Below, one piece after another: positions 33,289 to 42,408 of a stretch of 64,000 nt of DNA. The notes beneath the pieces are model-generated. The model was not told where the DNA came from. It was given only the letters and a program-made list of their open reading frames with translations, and made no database searches. Each line of letters starts with the position of its first letter. Positions within the stretch are counted from its first letter, which is position 1. The DNA is from Armatimonadota bacterium (GTDB taxonomy: Bacteria; Armatimonadota; Hebobacteria; CAIYQO01). The DNA lies in the NCBI GenBank assembly GCA_029553475.1, contig JAKPKV010000082.1, forward strand, positions 1 through 64,000, in the 5' to 3' direction. A program made the position numbers and the translations under genes.

Positions 33289-36200
33289 TTATCGCCCCCG
33301 CGCCGCCGGCCCCGCCCGGTAGTGGCGCTCCACCTGCTCCGGCGGCAGCGGCCGGTCGTGGATGGCCACCAGGTAGAAAGTGCCCAGGTAGCCGTGCGCG
33401 CCGGTGGCGGTGTTGCCGAGGAGCAGCGGGGCGGTGAGATCCCAGTCGGCCTCGTTCCAGGCGGCGGCGCGCGGCGCGATGAGCTGCCCGTCGCGGTAGC
33501 AGCGGGTGGTGGTGCCGTCCCAGGTGAGCACCCAGTGGTGCAGATTCGTGCGGAAATGCGGGCCGATGACGAAATTCCGCGCGTCCTCCATCGCCAGCCG
33601 GTGGCCGCGCGGCGCGTGGAAGAGCGTGTAGGAATGGTGCGCCAGCGCGAAGTTCGGCAGGTTGGCGGCGCCTTCCCAGCTCAGGATATTCCCCGTCCAC
33701 ACCTGCATGGGCGGCGGATAGAGCGATTCCGTGGACAGCCACAGCTCCAGCGTGCATTTCCGGTCGAAGGCGATGGCCGACAGCTTCTCGCCCGCGGCGG
33801 CGCGCAGCGCCGGCCCCCCATGATAGGACAATCCGCGCCCCGGCAGCCAGGTGGCGTTGCCGTTGGCGGGGATGGTCAGGTCGGCGGTGGGCGTGGCGGC
33901 GGCGCGGTCATGCACCACCGTCCCGCTCCCTTCATCGAACCGATACAGCAGCAGCGCGTGGCGGTCGTCGCGGCCCACCTCCGGGGTGAAGACGGGGGCG
34001 AAGAGGTGGAAGCTCGGCGAGCGATGGTCGCCGGCGACCGCGTTGACCTGATACCAGTGCTCCCCCGGCGCCGTCGGGGCGAAGGTCAGGCGCCCGTCCC
34101 GCGCCACCGGCGCGGTCGCGCCCGTCGGCGCCTGGCGCGTCTCCACCCGCAGCGTCACCGGGGCGCCGCTGGTGGCGCACCGGTTCGGGAAGTCGAGGGT
34201 ATACGTCGTCCCGATATCGAACCACTCCGGATACCACGGATCATCGAGCATCACCTGTGGCGTTGCCCGCGGCGCCGGCGGATTGGCGAACAGCAGCCGC
34301 GCCCGCGCCAGCATGATGCCGTTGTTCGTCGTCCACACCGCGGGCACGCCGCCCGCCAGCGGCTCCGGGTCCGTGTACCGGATGATCGGCGCCCCTTCGA
34401 CCCACACCTCCACGGTCGCGCCGCGCTTGCGCAGCTCCACCTCATACCAGGCCTGGTGGCCGGCGTTCGTATAGGGCCAGCCGGTGAAGACGTTGTCGCG
34501 CCCGCCCACCTCCACGCCGTTGCGCAGCAGTACCGCGCGGCGGGTGGGGCGGCCGGCGGCGTCGGGCGCGCCGCAGACGGCGGTGTAGCCGACGCGGGGG
34601 TCCACGCCGTCGCCGCAGAGGGTGATGTTCAGGTCGCGGTAGTGCTGCTCCAGATAAATGTGCGTCTCGCGCGGGTATTCCATCTTCGGCGCGAGGTACG
34701 CCTGGAAGGTCTGGTCGCCGGTGAAGCGCTGCTTGTGCCAGAGCACGGCGTCGCCGCGGCTCCAGCCGCCGAAGAAGGACCACTGCGGCGCGCAGGCCCA
34801 GCGGATGCTCGGCGCCCAGGCGCCGTCGGCGACCCAGTCCACCGGCGCGTCGGCGAAGGTGTAATCGAGCACGTTGCGCCCCAGCACGATCGGGTCTTCG
34901 ACGCGGCGATAGCAGCCCTCGGCGTGATAGGCGGGGCGCAGGCCGGCCGCCGGCGCGTCTATGTTCGCCTGCACGATGGTCTGCCCGTCAATCTCCAGCC
35001 GCAGCATCCCGCGCTCGCGCCAGAAGCGCACGGCATACCGGTCGTCGGGCGGCATGGTCAGCCCGGTGGTCGCCGCGAGCGCTGTCTCGTTGTGGTAGAT
35101 GGCGTAGCGCGCATTGCCGGTCTCGTTCGGCTCGATCACCGCGCGGTAGCCGCTGGTGGTGCGCGCGCCATCGGTATTCAGCGCCAGCCAGAGCCGCCCG
35201 GCGCCCGCCGTCGGGGTGACCACCAGCGCCAGCCGGTGGTCACCGAAGAACTCCTGGCGATGGAAGACATCGCCGTTGCCGGCCGCCGTCCAGTCGCCGC
35301 GCGGCGCCCATTCGGCGGCGGCGCGGTCATGCTTCATGCGCTGGCTCACGCTCACCTGCTGCTCTTCGTAGAGCAGATCGGTATTCAGCGCCCGGCCGTA
35401 GACGGTGACGTCGTCGAAGGTGGCCGCGCCGTCCCCCGCCACAAACAGGCCGACGCCGCCCCGCCAGGGCGTCACGGTGCGCAGCGCGAGGCGCTCCTGC
35501 CCATCCACCAGCACGCGCACCTCGCCCAGGCTGGACACCACCGACAGGCGCGCCCATTGCCCGGGCACGCAGCCGCCGGGCACGCTCTTCAGCAGCGAGA
35601 GTTTGCCGTCGGCCAGCGCGTAGAGGCCCAGCGCGTTGCCGCGCGCGCCGCGGTCGGCGGCGGAGCTCCAGCGCACCAGCAGGCCGCGCGCCGGCGTCGC
35701 CAGGTTCACCGCCAGCCCCACGGACGCGGCGTCCCGCGGACACACGGCGGCGGAGACGGTGTAATCTTCCCAGGCGGCGTCGCCGGTGGTGCAGAGGGCG
35801 TATTGGTTGGCGCCCGGCTGCGCGCGCCCCGTCCAGGCGAAGGGGTTCTGCGCGAAGATGGCGTTGGCGAAGCGCTGCGCGGCGCCGCGCGGATCGTCGT
35901 CCCACACCGACGCCAGGCGCCAGTCGCCGCTCCGCGTGATCCACCCGCCCGATTCTTCCTTGCCGCGCATGAAATTATCGGCGAAGCTCACCGGCTCCAG
36001 GCGCTGCACGGACGCCGCCGTCACCGTCCAGCCGCGGTCGGCGGAGATGCCCGCCAGCGCGCCCACGGCGCGGGGCACGGCCCCGTGAAAGAGCAGCGTC
36101 TCGCCCGCGCGCAGCCCGAGCAGCGTCCCGCGGCGATGCACGGTCAGCGCCAGCGGCGCGCCCGGCCGCACCGCCAGCTTTGCCGTGCCGGCGAGCACGC

Positions 36201-36489
36201 GCCGCCCGCCGGCGATGGTCTCGATGCGGCATTGCGCGCGGGTGAACGTCAGGCGGGTGCAATCATTGGTTCCGCGCCAGTCCAGCAGCAGCGTTACCGT
36301 CGCGGCGGCGGACAGCCGCGACGCCGGCGCCAGGGTGATCCGGCAGTCATACGCGTCGGTATCCAGCTCGTCGCTGAACAGCCCCGGCGGCTCCGCCGCG
36401 CGCCCCGCCGCCGCCAGCAGCAGCACGGCCAGCACCAGCAGCCCGCGCGGGATCGCCCCGATTCGCCACGCCCCTCCGACACTCCACAT
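33289..36489 (-). CDS. Large secreted multi-domain LamG/concanavalin-like protein
   Basis: A 1066-residue exported protein. The start is ATG 36489, where a twin-charge start and hydrophobic stretch (GAIPRGLLVLAVLLLAAAGR) form a signal peptide ending in AAA-like residues; an in-frame extension upstream overlaps the MFS gene and is ignored. Several jelly-roll units follow: VDGQERLALRTVTPWRGGVG, LRLEIDGQTIVQANIDAPAA and VEVWVEGAPIIRYTDPEPLA are of the DUF1080/LamG kind. A C-terminal LamG_3-type domain (LLYRFDEGSGTVVHDRAA, then TLELWLSTESL, then HHWVLTWDGTTTRCYRDGQ) closes it. It probably binds or processes polysaccharide outside the cell. It follows the MFS gene by 32 bases in an operon. Confidence 0.75.
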   Translation of the reverse strand: MWSVGGAWRIGAIPRGLLVLAVLLLAAAGRAAEPPGLFSDELDTDAYDCRITLAPASRLSAAATVTLLLDWRGTNDCTRLTFTRAQCRIETIAGGRRVLAGTAKLAVRPGAPLALTVHRRGTLLGLRAGETLLFHGAVPRAVGALAGISADRGWTVTAASVQRLEPVSFADNFMRGKEESGGWITRSGDWRLASVWDDDPRGAAQRFANAIFAQNPFAWTGRAQPGANQYALCTTGDAAWEDYTVSAAVCPRDAASVGLAVNLATPARGLLVRWSSAADRGARGNALGLYALADGKLSLLKSVPGGCVPGQWARLSVVSSLGEVRVLVDGQERLALRTVTPWRGGVGLFVAGDGAATFDDVTVYGRALNTDLLYEEQQVSVSQRMKHDRAAAEWAPRGDWTAAGNGDVFHRQEFFGDHRLALVVTPTAGAGRLWLALNTDGARTTSGYRAVIEPNETGNARYAIYHNETALAATTGLTMPPDDRYAVRFWRERGMLRLEIDGQTIVQANIDAPAAGLRPAYHAEGCYRRVEDPIVLGRNVLDYTFADAPVDWVADGAWAPSIRWACAPQWSFFGGWSRGDAVLWHKQRFTGDQTFQAYLAPKMEYPRETHIYLEQHYRDLNITLCGDGVDPRVGYTAVCGAPDAAGRPTRRAVLLRNGVEVGGRDNVFTGWPYTNAGHQAWYEVELRKRGATVEVWVEGAPIIRYTDPEPLAGGVPAVWTTNNGIMLARARLLFANPPAPRATPQVMLDDPWYPEWFDIGTTYTLDFPNRCATSGAPVTLRVETRQAPTGATAPVARDGRLTFAPTAPGEHWYQVNAVAGDHRSPSFHLFAPVFTPEVGRDDRHALLLYRFDEGSGTVVHDRAAATPTADLTIPANGNATWLPGRGLSYHGGPALRAAAGEKLSAIAFDRKCTLELWLSTESLYPPPMQVWTGNILSWEGAANLPNFALAHHSYTLFHAPRGHRLAMEDARNFVIGPHFRTNLHHWVLTWDGTTTRCYRDGQLIAPRAAAWNEADWDLTAPLLLGNTATGAHGYLGTFYLVAIHDRPLPPEQVERHYRAGPAARGR

Positions 36490-36521
36490 GGTTCGCTTAG
36501 ACACGGCAGCGGGTGGAAAGT

Positions 36522-37841
36522 TCACGCGGGGGCGGTCTCCTCTTCGCCGGCGCGTCCCCCCGCCCGCGGCTCCGGCAGCGCGCGCGTGAGGAAGAACGCG
36601 CCCAGCAGCACGGCGGCGGCGAGGAGGAAGATGGGGGTGTAGCCCACGGCGGTGAGCGCCAGCCCGCCGACCATGGGCAGCACGATGGCGGGCAGGTTCA
36701 GGGCGTTGGTGACGGCGATATACGCGGGCCGGTCGTGCTCGGGGGCGATCTCCAGCAGGTAATTCGTCACCCCCATCCAGGTGCTGCCCAGCAGCGCGCC
36801 GTAGCCGAAGAAGGTGGGCGCGAAGAGCAGGTAGACGCGCCACGCCGGCGCCGCCTCCCCCGCGATGAGCCCGGCGAGCACGGCGCACAGCGGCACCAGC
36901 GCGTGCAGCAGCGCCAGCGCGCGCAAGAGCAGGCGGTTGCCGCGCCGGTCGGCCAGGTGGCCGAGCAGCGCGTTGCCGACGATCATCCCCCCCGTCTGGA
37001 TGGCGAGGAAGATGCCCACCCCCGGCGCCGCGCCGGCGGCCGGCGCGGCGCGCAGCAGCCCGGAGGCGTAGAGGATGTAGAGCGGCGCCGGCATCACCGC
37101 GAAGCCGAAGAGCGCCTGCACCAGCACCAGCAGGCGGAAGGGCGCCGACCCGCGCAGCAGGTTGGGGATATCCTTCACCAGCGCCCACGCCGAGTAGCGC
37201 TCCTCGGTGGGCGGGCTGGGCGGCTCGCGCAGCAGCGCCAGCGCGAGGGTGGAGATGGCCAGGCCGCCGATCGCCAGCAGGAAGATGACCCCATACGCGC
37301 GGGGGAAGGCGAAGCCGGGATGCTCCAGCAGGCCGCGCACCAAAAAGCCGGCGGCGATGCCCAGCACCCCGCCGATGATGTGCATGAGCGCGAAGAGGCG
37401 GCCGCGGCGGGTGGGCGGCACGGTTTTGCCCAGCATGTCCGTCCACGGCACGATGGAGAGGCCCTCGCTCACCCAGAAGGCGAGGTAGGCGAGCAAGATG
37501 GCCGTCACCGTGAGGGAGGGGGAGGGCGCGCCGAAGAGGAGCAGCGCCGCCGGCCAGAGCAGCAGCAGCCGGCCCGGTATCGCCACGCGCACGTAAAAGG
37601 CCTTGCGCGTGGGCCGGCCGGACACGAGCGCGGCGGCGAGCAGTTGCGGCAGCGTCTGCCCGCCGTAGCGGATGCTGATGATGAGGCTGGCGAGGAAGGG
37701 GGAATCGGAGAGCGCCAGCACCAGCACCGGCAGCACGGTGGTGCTGTCAATGAAGGCGGTGGCGAAGACCCAGGCGGCGGTCTCCACCGTCCACAGCGAA
37801 AAGTTCCGGCGGTAGTGCTGCCAGCTCGCGGGAAGGGTCAT
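36522..37841 (-). CDS. MFS transporter
   Basis: A 439-residue integral membrane protein with about 12 hydrophobic segments in two halves (ETAAWVFATAFIDSTTVLPVL, PGRLLLLWPAALLLFG, LTVTAILLAYLAFWVSEGLS ..., VGIFLAIQTGGMIVGNALLG, YGALLGSTWMGVTNYLLEI, PIFLLAAAVLLGAFFLTRA). The conserved loop VPPTRRGRLFALM after helix 4-5 and LADRRGNRLLLR between the middle helices match MFS signatures. It overlaps the LolA-like gene by 4 bases (ATGA) and is followed by the LamG protein, so it may move a saccharide or related product. The substrate is not deducible. Confidence 0.9.
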   Translation of the reverse strand: MTLPASWQHYRRNFSLWTVETAAWVFATAFIDSTTVLPVLVLALSDSPFLASLIISIRYGGQTLPQLLAAALVSGRPTRKAFYVRVAIPGRLLLLWPAALLLFGAPSPSLTVTAILLAYLAFWVSEGLSIVPWTDMLGKTVPPTRRGRLFALMHIIGGVLGIAAGFLVRGLLEHPGFAFPRAYGVIFLLAIGGLAISTLALALLREPPSPPTEERYSAWALVKDIPNLLRGSAPFRLLVLVQALFGFAVMPAPLYILYASGLLRAAPAAGAAPGVGIFLAIQTGGMIVGNALLGHLADRRGNRLLLRALALLHALVPLCAVLAGLIAGEAAPAWRVYLLFAPTFFGYGALLGSTWMGVTNYLLEIAPEHDRPAYIAVTNALNLPAIVLPMVGGLALTAVGYTPIFLLAAAVLLGAFFLTRALPEPRAGGRAGEEETAPA

Positions 37842-38971
37842 GGGCCGGTCGCCGCGGGTGTCTCCGTCGGTGACCGGTGCGTGACGGCGCCGGCGGGCGC
37901 CGGGGCGGGCGTGGCAGGCTCCAGCAGGCAGTTGGTATAGGTGCGGATGGTGCGCACCCAGCGATGGTCCTCGCCGGTGAGCAGTACTTCGCTGCGCAGC
38001 ACGGTGTTGCGCCGGCGATCAATGTCCAGCGTCAGCACCATCGCCTCTTCGGGAAAGGTGAGCGTCATCCGCACCTGCTGATGCGGGGGGATGTCCTGCA
38101 CCGCGGAGAGCGCCAGGTAGTCGGCGCCATCCGGCAGCGTTTCGCCGAAGAGGATGCGCGCCAGCGGGTCGGCGCGCAGCTCCGGCACCGTCTCCAGCGT
38201 GAGGGCGCCGTCAATGGGGCGCGTCTCGTCGTCGCGGCCCTGGCGCGAGACGACCAGCGCGCCGTCCGTCGTGACGATGCCCAGCCCCCGGGTCTCGCCC
38301 ACCGCCGCGCTGAGCGTCAGCGTCGCCGGGCGGGTGAAGTCCACCTGCCAGGTCAAGATCGGCGGGGGCGCGCGCAGCCCGTCGGCCATCGCGTCCGACA
38401 ATTCGGTGCGCTGCTCCACGGTGAAGGCGACGCGGCGGGCGTCCCGGTAGGTGGCCATCACCTCGGCGTAGACGCGCACCACGCGCAGCTCCGCGGCGGT
38501 CAGCGCGCGCGGCGGAATGGTGAACTGCTGGATGCGCTCCAGGCGCACATGGCAGGTCTGCTCCCGCGGGGTGATGACGGCCAGCCGCAGGTTGTCGGCG
38601 GTGCCGCTGGTCAGCGTCACTTCGCCGGTCTCCGCGTTCGTCTCGCGGGCGGCGCCGTCGCCCAGCGCGCGGGCGTACACCGCCGCCACCGCCTCCGGCG
38701 CGCTCACGGTGATGAAGGTGACGCGCGCCATGCGCAGCACGTCGCGCCGCTTGCGGTCGCGCACGCGGTAGACGAAGCTCTCGTCAGTGAGCGCGCCGGG
38801 AAACAGCGGCATTTCCAGGTCATCCGCGGCCGCGGGCGCGCGGTGATACACGATGAACGTGCCCCAGGGCGTGCGCGACACCTCGCGCGTGAACGGCACC
38901 GGGGGGTCTCCCCCCCGCGCCGCCGCGCCAAGCAGGCAGCCGAGCAGGAGCGCGAGCATGCGAACAGGCAT
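37838..38971 (-). CDS. Secreted LolA-fold/DUF2092-like protein
   Basis: 377 residues from the ATG at 38971, preceded by AAGGGA at the right distance. A signal peptide (MPVRMLALLLGCLLGAAARG) is followed by a ~120-residue N-terminal region (VPFTREVSRTPWGTFIVYHR, LFPGALTDESFVYRVRDRKR). The second half reads YRDARRVAFTVEQRTELSDA, then WQVDFTRPATLTLSAAVGE, then GALVVSRQGRDDETRPI and DIDRRRNTVLRSEVLL. This is the beta-sheet pattern of LolA/DUF2092 proteins, which carry or sense lipids or lipoproteins at the outer membrane. The 3' end has an Ala/Pro tail. It is the first gene of the LolA-MFS-LamG operon. Confidence 0.65.
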   Translation of the reverse strand: MPVRMLALLLGCLLGAAARGGDPPVPFTREVSRTPWGTFIVYHRAPAAADDLEMPLFPGALTDESFVYRVRDRKRRDVLRMARVTFITVSAPEAVAAVYARALGDGAARETNAETGEVTLTSGTADNLRLAVITPREQTCHVRLERIQQFTIPPRALTAAELRVVRVYAEVMATYRDARRVAFTVEQRTELSDAMADGLRAPPPILTWQVDFTRPATLTLSAAVGETRGLGIVTTDGALVVSRQGRDDETRPIDGALTLETVPELRADPLARILFGETLPDGADYLALSAVQDIPPHQQVRMTLTFPEEAMVLTLDIDRRRNTVLRSEVLLTGEDHRWVRTIRTYTNCLLEPATPAPAPAGAVTHRSPTETPAATGP

Positions 38972-39131
38972 GAGAATGTCCCTTGCGCGAAATGTCCTAC
39001 CCTCTTCGCCCGCGCGGGGAAAACCTCCTGCCGGAGGAAGGGGCGCCGTCGCGACATCGGGACCAGGATGCCGGCCCGCACGGCCGCGCGGGGGGCCCTG
39101 CCCCGCCCGCCTCTTCCGGCGCGCCATCATG

Positions 39132-39518
39132 TCAGGCCTCCGGAACCGGCGCGCCGAGGAGGCGATTCACGACGGCGAGGAGATGCTGACGGGTGAAGGG
39201 CTTCGTCACGTATTCATCGGCCTGCACCACTTCCAGACCGATCACGCGGTCCAGCGGCTGCGCGCGCACGGTGAGGATGAGCACCGGGGTATCGCCGGCC
39301 CGGGGATGGCACTTGATCTGGCGGCACACTTCCCACCCGTCCATCTCCGGCATCATGATGTCGAGGATGATGAGATCGTAGGACTCGCGGCTCAACCGCT
39401 CGATCCCGTCTTTGCCGCCGTTCACTTCGTCAACATGGTACCCCTCCGTGGTCAGCATGACCGCCAGCAGGGAGCGAATGTCGGGTTCGTCGTCAATGAT
39501 CAGGATGCGTTGTGCCAT
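39132..39518 (-). CDS. Single-domain response regulator (CheY-like)
   Basis: 128 residues from the ATG at 39518 behind AGAAAGGG. It consists only of a receiver domain: acidic pocket Asp9/Asp10 (ILIIDDEPDIR), phosphorylation site Asp53 (LIILDIMMPEMDGW), Thr83 (LILTVRAQ) and Lys106 (YVTKPF). There is no output domain, so it must act through a partner, such as a histidine kinase or motility protein. No kinase is encoded in the window, so it is an orphan here. It could take part in pilus control, but that is a guess. Confidence 0.93.
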   Translation of the reverse strand: MAQRILIIDDEPDIRSLLAVMLTTEGYHVDEVNGGKDGIERLSRESYDLIILDIMMPEMDGWEVCRQIKCHPRAGDTPVLILTVRAQPLDRVIGLEVVQADEYVTKPFTRQHLLAVVNRLLGAPVPEA

Positions 39519-39799
39519 GAATACCCTTTCTCGAATCTGCACCGTGCGGGGCTGTCGGTATGGAACGCCACGGACTGCGACGGGCTCGCCGCCCGCGCGC
39601 TGGCCCGGGTCGCGCCGGGCGGTGGGAGAGGGGTGACCTGCGGCCGCCTGCGGCTGCTGGCGGTCTTCAGACCCCCGCGAACATCCGCCTCGCCCGTCGT
39701 GATCTCGCCGCCGCGCGCTGACGACGCTCCCGTTCGAGACCGTTTAAGTATTGTACCGCGAACCCGCCATTCTCGTTGTCCCAGATCTCACCCATGGCG

Positions 39800-40882
39800 T
39801 TACCCGCACACCGGTAATTCCTCCGGCTTCGGGGCGGCGGTGAGCACGTCGCAGCCCTCCGCGGTGAGCACCACCAGATCCTCGATGCGCACGCCGCCGA
39901 ACTCCGGCAGGTAAATGCCCGGCTCCAGCGTGACGGCGGCGCCGGCCGGCAGCACGGTGTCCACCCCCGGCCGCAGGCGCGGCTCTTCGTGCACCGCCAG
40001 CCCGACGCCGTGGCCGGTGCCGTGGCCGAAATAGTCGCCGAAACCGGCATCCTCGATCACCGCGCGGCACAGACGGTCGGCGTCATGGCCGGTCATGCCG
40101 GCGCGGATGCCCTCCACGCCCGCCTGCTGGGCCTGGCGGCACAGGCGATACAACGCGCGCGCGCGGGGGAGCGCTGCCGCCACGGCGACGGTGCGCGTCA
40201 GGTCTGCGCAGTAGTGGTCCAGCTCCGCGCCCAGGTCGATCACCAGCAAATCACCCGCCTGCAGCGGGCGGTCGGTCGGCTGGGCGTGCGGCAGCGCGCT
40301 GCGCGGGCCGGCCGCCACGATGAGGTCAAAGGCGACGCGCGTGGCGCCGTGGGTGCGCATGAACCACTCGGCGCCCAGCGCCAGTTCGCGCTCGGTGACG
40401 CCGGCGCGCACGCGGCTGATCAGGTCGGCGCAGGCGGCGTCGGTGAGCGCCGCGGCGGCACGCATGCGCGCCAGCTCCGCCGGCGACTTCACCAGCCGCA
40501 TCGCGGTCAGGAGACCCGGTTCCGGGCAGAGGCGGAACGGCAGCGCCGGGTCGTCGCCGCCGAGCTGGGCATACTGCGCCAGCGTCACCTGGGTGGCGTC
40601 GTAGCCCACCGTCGCGACGCCGGCCTCCGCCAGCCGCGCGCGCAGCGCGGGAAACAGCGGGCCGTCCGCCTGCCGAAACGGCCAGTCCGGCGCCTCCAGC
40701 GCCGCCTGGCCGGTGTAGCGGAAGTCGCTGACCAGCAGCCGCGCGTCGGCGGTGACCAGCAGCGCGCCGGCCGAGCCGGTGAAGCCGGAGAGGTAGTAGA
40801 TATCCTCGCGCCCCGTCACCAGCAGGGCATCGAGCGACGCGCTCGCCAGGCGGGTGCGCAAGTCGTGCAGGCGGGAACACAT
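39800..40882 (-). CDS. Xaa-Pro aminopeptidase (peptidase M24)
   Basis: A 360-residue cytoplasmic metallopeptidase that removes N-terminal residues before proline. It has the creatinase-like N-terminal domain (LDALLVTGREDIYYLSGFTG, then ARLLVSDFRYTGQA) and the pita-bread catalytic domain with the metal ligands in place: DLGAELDHYCADLTRTV (two Asp), FGHGTGHGVGLAVHEEPRL (His), LEPGIYLPEFGGVRIED (two Glu). AAGGA precedes the ATG at 40882. It follows aroQ by 10 bases on the same strand, an operon often seen in Terrabacteria, upstream of elongation factor P (absent here). Confidence 0.95.
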   Translation of the reverse strand: MCSRLHDLRTRLASASLDALLVTGREDIYYLSGFTGSAGALLVTADARLLVSDFRYTGQAALEAPDWPFRQADGPLFPALRARLAEAGVATVGYDATQVTLAQYAQLGGDDPALPFRLCPEPGLLTAMRLVKSPAELARMRAAAALTDAACADLISRVRAGVTERELALGAEWFMRTHGATRVAFDLIVAAGPRSALPHAQPTDRPLQAGDLLVIDLGAELDHYCADLTRTVAVAAALPRARALYRLCRQAQQAGVEGIRAGMTGHDADRLCRAVIEDAGFGDYFGHGTGHGVGLAVHEEPRLRPGVDTVLPAGAAVTLEPGIYLPEFGGVRIEDLVVLTAEGCDVLTAAPKPEELPVCG

Positions 40883-40892
40883 GGCGCAATCC

Positions 40893-41342
40893 TTATTCGG
40901 GATACGTGTGCGCGAGAAAGTCTACCAGCGCCCGCAGCGCCAGCAGGTAGCTGTTCGGGCCAAAACCGCAGATTTGTCCGACGCAGACGCGGCTGAGGTA
41001 GCTGTGATGCCGGAAGGCCTCGCGCGCGTAAATGTTGCTCACGTGCACTTCAACCGCCGGCAGGCGCACGCCCTGCACGGCGTCCGGAATGGCGATGCTG
41101 GTGTGCGTGTAGGCGCCGGCGTTGATGAGCAGGCCATCGGCCCACGATGCCGCGTCCTGAATGAGCGAGACGATCTCCCCTTCGCTGTTGGACTGCCGCG
41201 CCCGCACCTCGACGCGCAGCTCGCGCGCGAGCTGCGCCAGGCGGGCGTTGAGATCCTCCAGCGTCGCCGAGCCGTAAATCTCCGGCTCGCGCGTGCCCAG
41301 CAGGTTCAGATTCGGACCATGGATGACGCAAATGATCGGCAT
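40893..41342 (-). CDS. aroQ: 3-dehydroquinate dehydratase, type II
   Basis: Converts 3-dehydroquinate to 3-dehydroshikimate in the shikimate pathway. A 149-residue flavodoxin-like dodecamer subunit with all signatures: MPIICVIHGPNLNLLGTREP (Arg18, Tyr23 in EIYG), QSNSEGEIVSLIQDA, LLINAGAYTHTSIAIPDAV, VEVHVSNIYAREAFRHHSYL (catalytic His) and GFGPNSYLLALRALV. Two TATAGT/TATACT-like -10 words are visible upstream on the minus strand (within 41365-41390). Confidence 0.97.
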   Translation of the reverse strand: MPIICVIHGPNLNLLGTREPEIYGSATLEDLNARLAQLARELRVEVRARQSNSEGEIVSLIQDAASWADGLLINAGAYTHTSIAIPDAVQGVRLPAVEVHVSNIYAREAFRHHSYLSRVCVGQICGFGPNSYLLALRALVDFLAHTYPE

Positions 41343-41590
41343 AGGCTTATGTCTGGATACACATCCGGCAGTATACCACGCAGACTATACCATAGTGTGT
41401 CTGAGGAAACAAGCAAGCGTCGGCTCCCGCGCACTCCCGCGGCGTGTGCGGCGCGCCGGCGTCTCGCCCGCCGGGAGATGAGGGAGGGGAATCCGGGGGA
41501 TCTCCCGGCGCCGGCCTTGTCCGGAAGGAACGCGGGCTTGGGCGGCGAAAACGGGCATTGGCGGCGAAAACGAGAGTAGATATCCGCTGC

Positions 41591-41630
41591 CGTGCGTATC
41601 CCATCGGCGCCGTGCGTATCCCATCGGCGT
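41591..41630. repeat. Two tandem copies of a 20-bp unit
   Basis: CGTGCGTATCCCATCGGCGC (41591-41610) is repeated at 41611-41630 with one difference at the last base. It lies just upstream of the ribosome site of the gene at 41642. A further 13-base word, GGCGGCGAAAACG, is repeated at 41541-41553 and 41560-41572. Confidence 0.85.
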
Positions 41631-41641
41631 GAGGAGTGAGA

Positions 41642-42310
41642 ATGACGCTGCCCATTTATACCTGTCCCCGTCTTGCGCGCGACCTGGCGCTGTCCGGCAA
41701 GGTAGATGACCCGCTGTGGGCCGAGGCCGCGCCCGCGGTGCTGGTGGATCCCGTCACCGGCGGCCCGAAGCCGTACCGCACCACCGTGCGGATGCTCTAC
41801 AACGCGCGCTATCTCTATATCGGTTTCGTCTGCGAGGACGCGTTCGTCTGGGGCACCTATACCGAGCGCGACGATCCCATCTACGCGCAGGAGTGCGTGG
41901 AAGCGTTCATCTGCCCGTCCGGCCGTGTCCGGCAGTATTACGAGCTCAACGTGAGCCCGCGCAACACCGTCTTCGATTCCTTCGTCCTCAACGGGCGGCC
42001 CATCGAGGCGGGGTGGCGCAAGTTCACCGCCTTCAACGAGTTCACCTGCGAGGGGATGCTCACCGTCACGCATATTGACGGCGAGCTGGGCCAGCCGGGG
42101 GCGACGGGCTGGTCGGCGGAATACGCCATCCCTTTCGAATCGCTCATCGGCGCGGACCATCTCGTCCCCGAGCCGGGCGATGAGTGGCGCATCAACCTCT
42201 ACCGCATTGATTCGGTGGAGCAGAATGTCCTCGACCTCTACGCCTGGTCGCCGCCGGGCGTGAACGACTTCCACATCCCCTGGAAGTTCGGCATTCTGCG
42301 CTTCGCCTAG
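41642..42310 (+). CDS. CBM9/DUF1083-like carbohydrate-binding protein
   Basis: 222 residues from the ATG at 41642, following GAGGAG. No signal peptide. The pattern LSGKVDDPLWAEAAPAVLVD, then RTTVRMLYNARYLYIGFVCE, then DPIYAQECVEAFICPSGRVR, then YYELNVSPRNTVFDSFV, then GWSAEYAIPFESLIGADHLV and DEWRINLYRID is that of family 9 carbohydrate-binding modules and the related DUF1083/endoxylanase-associated domain. It likely recognises a saccharide and may act as a stand-alone module. Tandem repeats lie directly upstream. The role is unknown. Confidence 0.85.
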   Translation: MTLPIYTCPRLARDLALSGKVDDPLWAEAAPAVLVDPVTGGPKPYRTTVRMLYNARYLYIGFVCEDAFVWGTYTERDDPIYAQECVEAFICPSGRVRQYYELNVSPRNTVFDSFVLNGRPIEAGWRKFTAFNEFTCEGMLTVTHIDGELGQPGATGWSAEYAIPFESLIGADHLVPEPGDEWRINLYRIDSVEQNVLDLYAWSPPGVNDFHIPWKFGILRFA

Positions 42311-42408
42311 CCGAAAGGTTTAGGCGCGCGTGCCGCGGTAATATCCCTGTAGGGGGAAGACGCCGGGCCGGCCTCTCCCCGCACTCACAGCCGGGGTAGC
42401 ACGACACG

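Noticed and set aside
33289-37446. Continuous 1385-codon frame through the LamG gene and the MFS gene
   Set aside because: Only 33289-36489 has protein character with a signal peptide; the rest is a shadow of the MFS gene.
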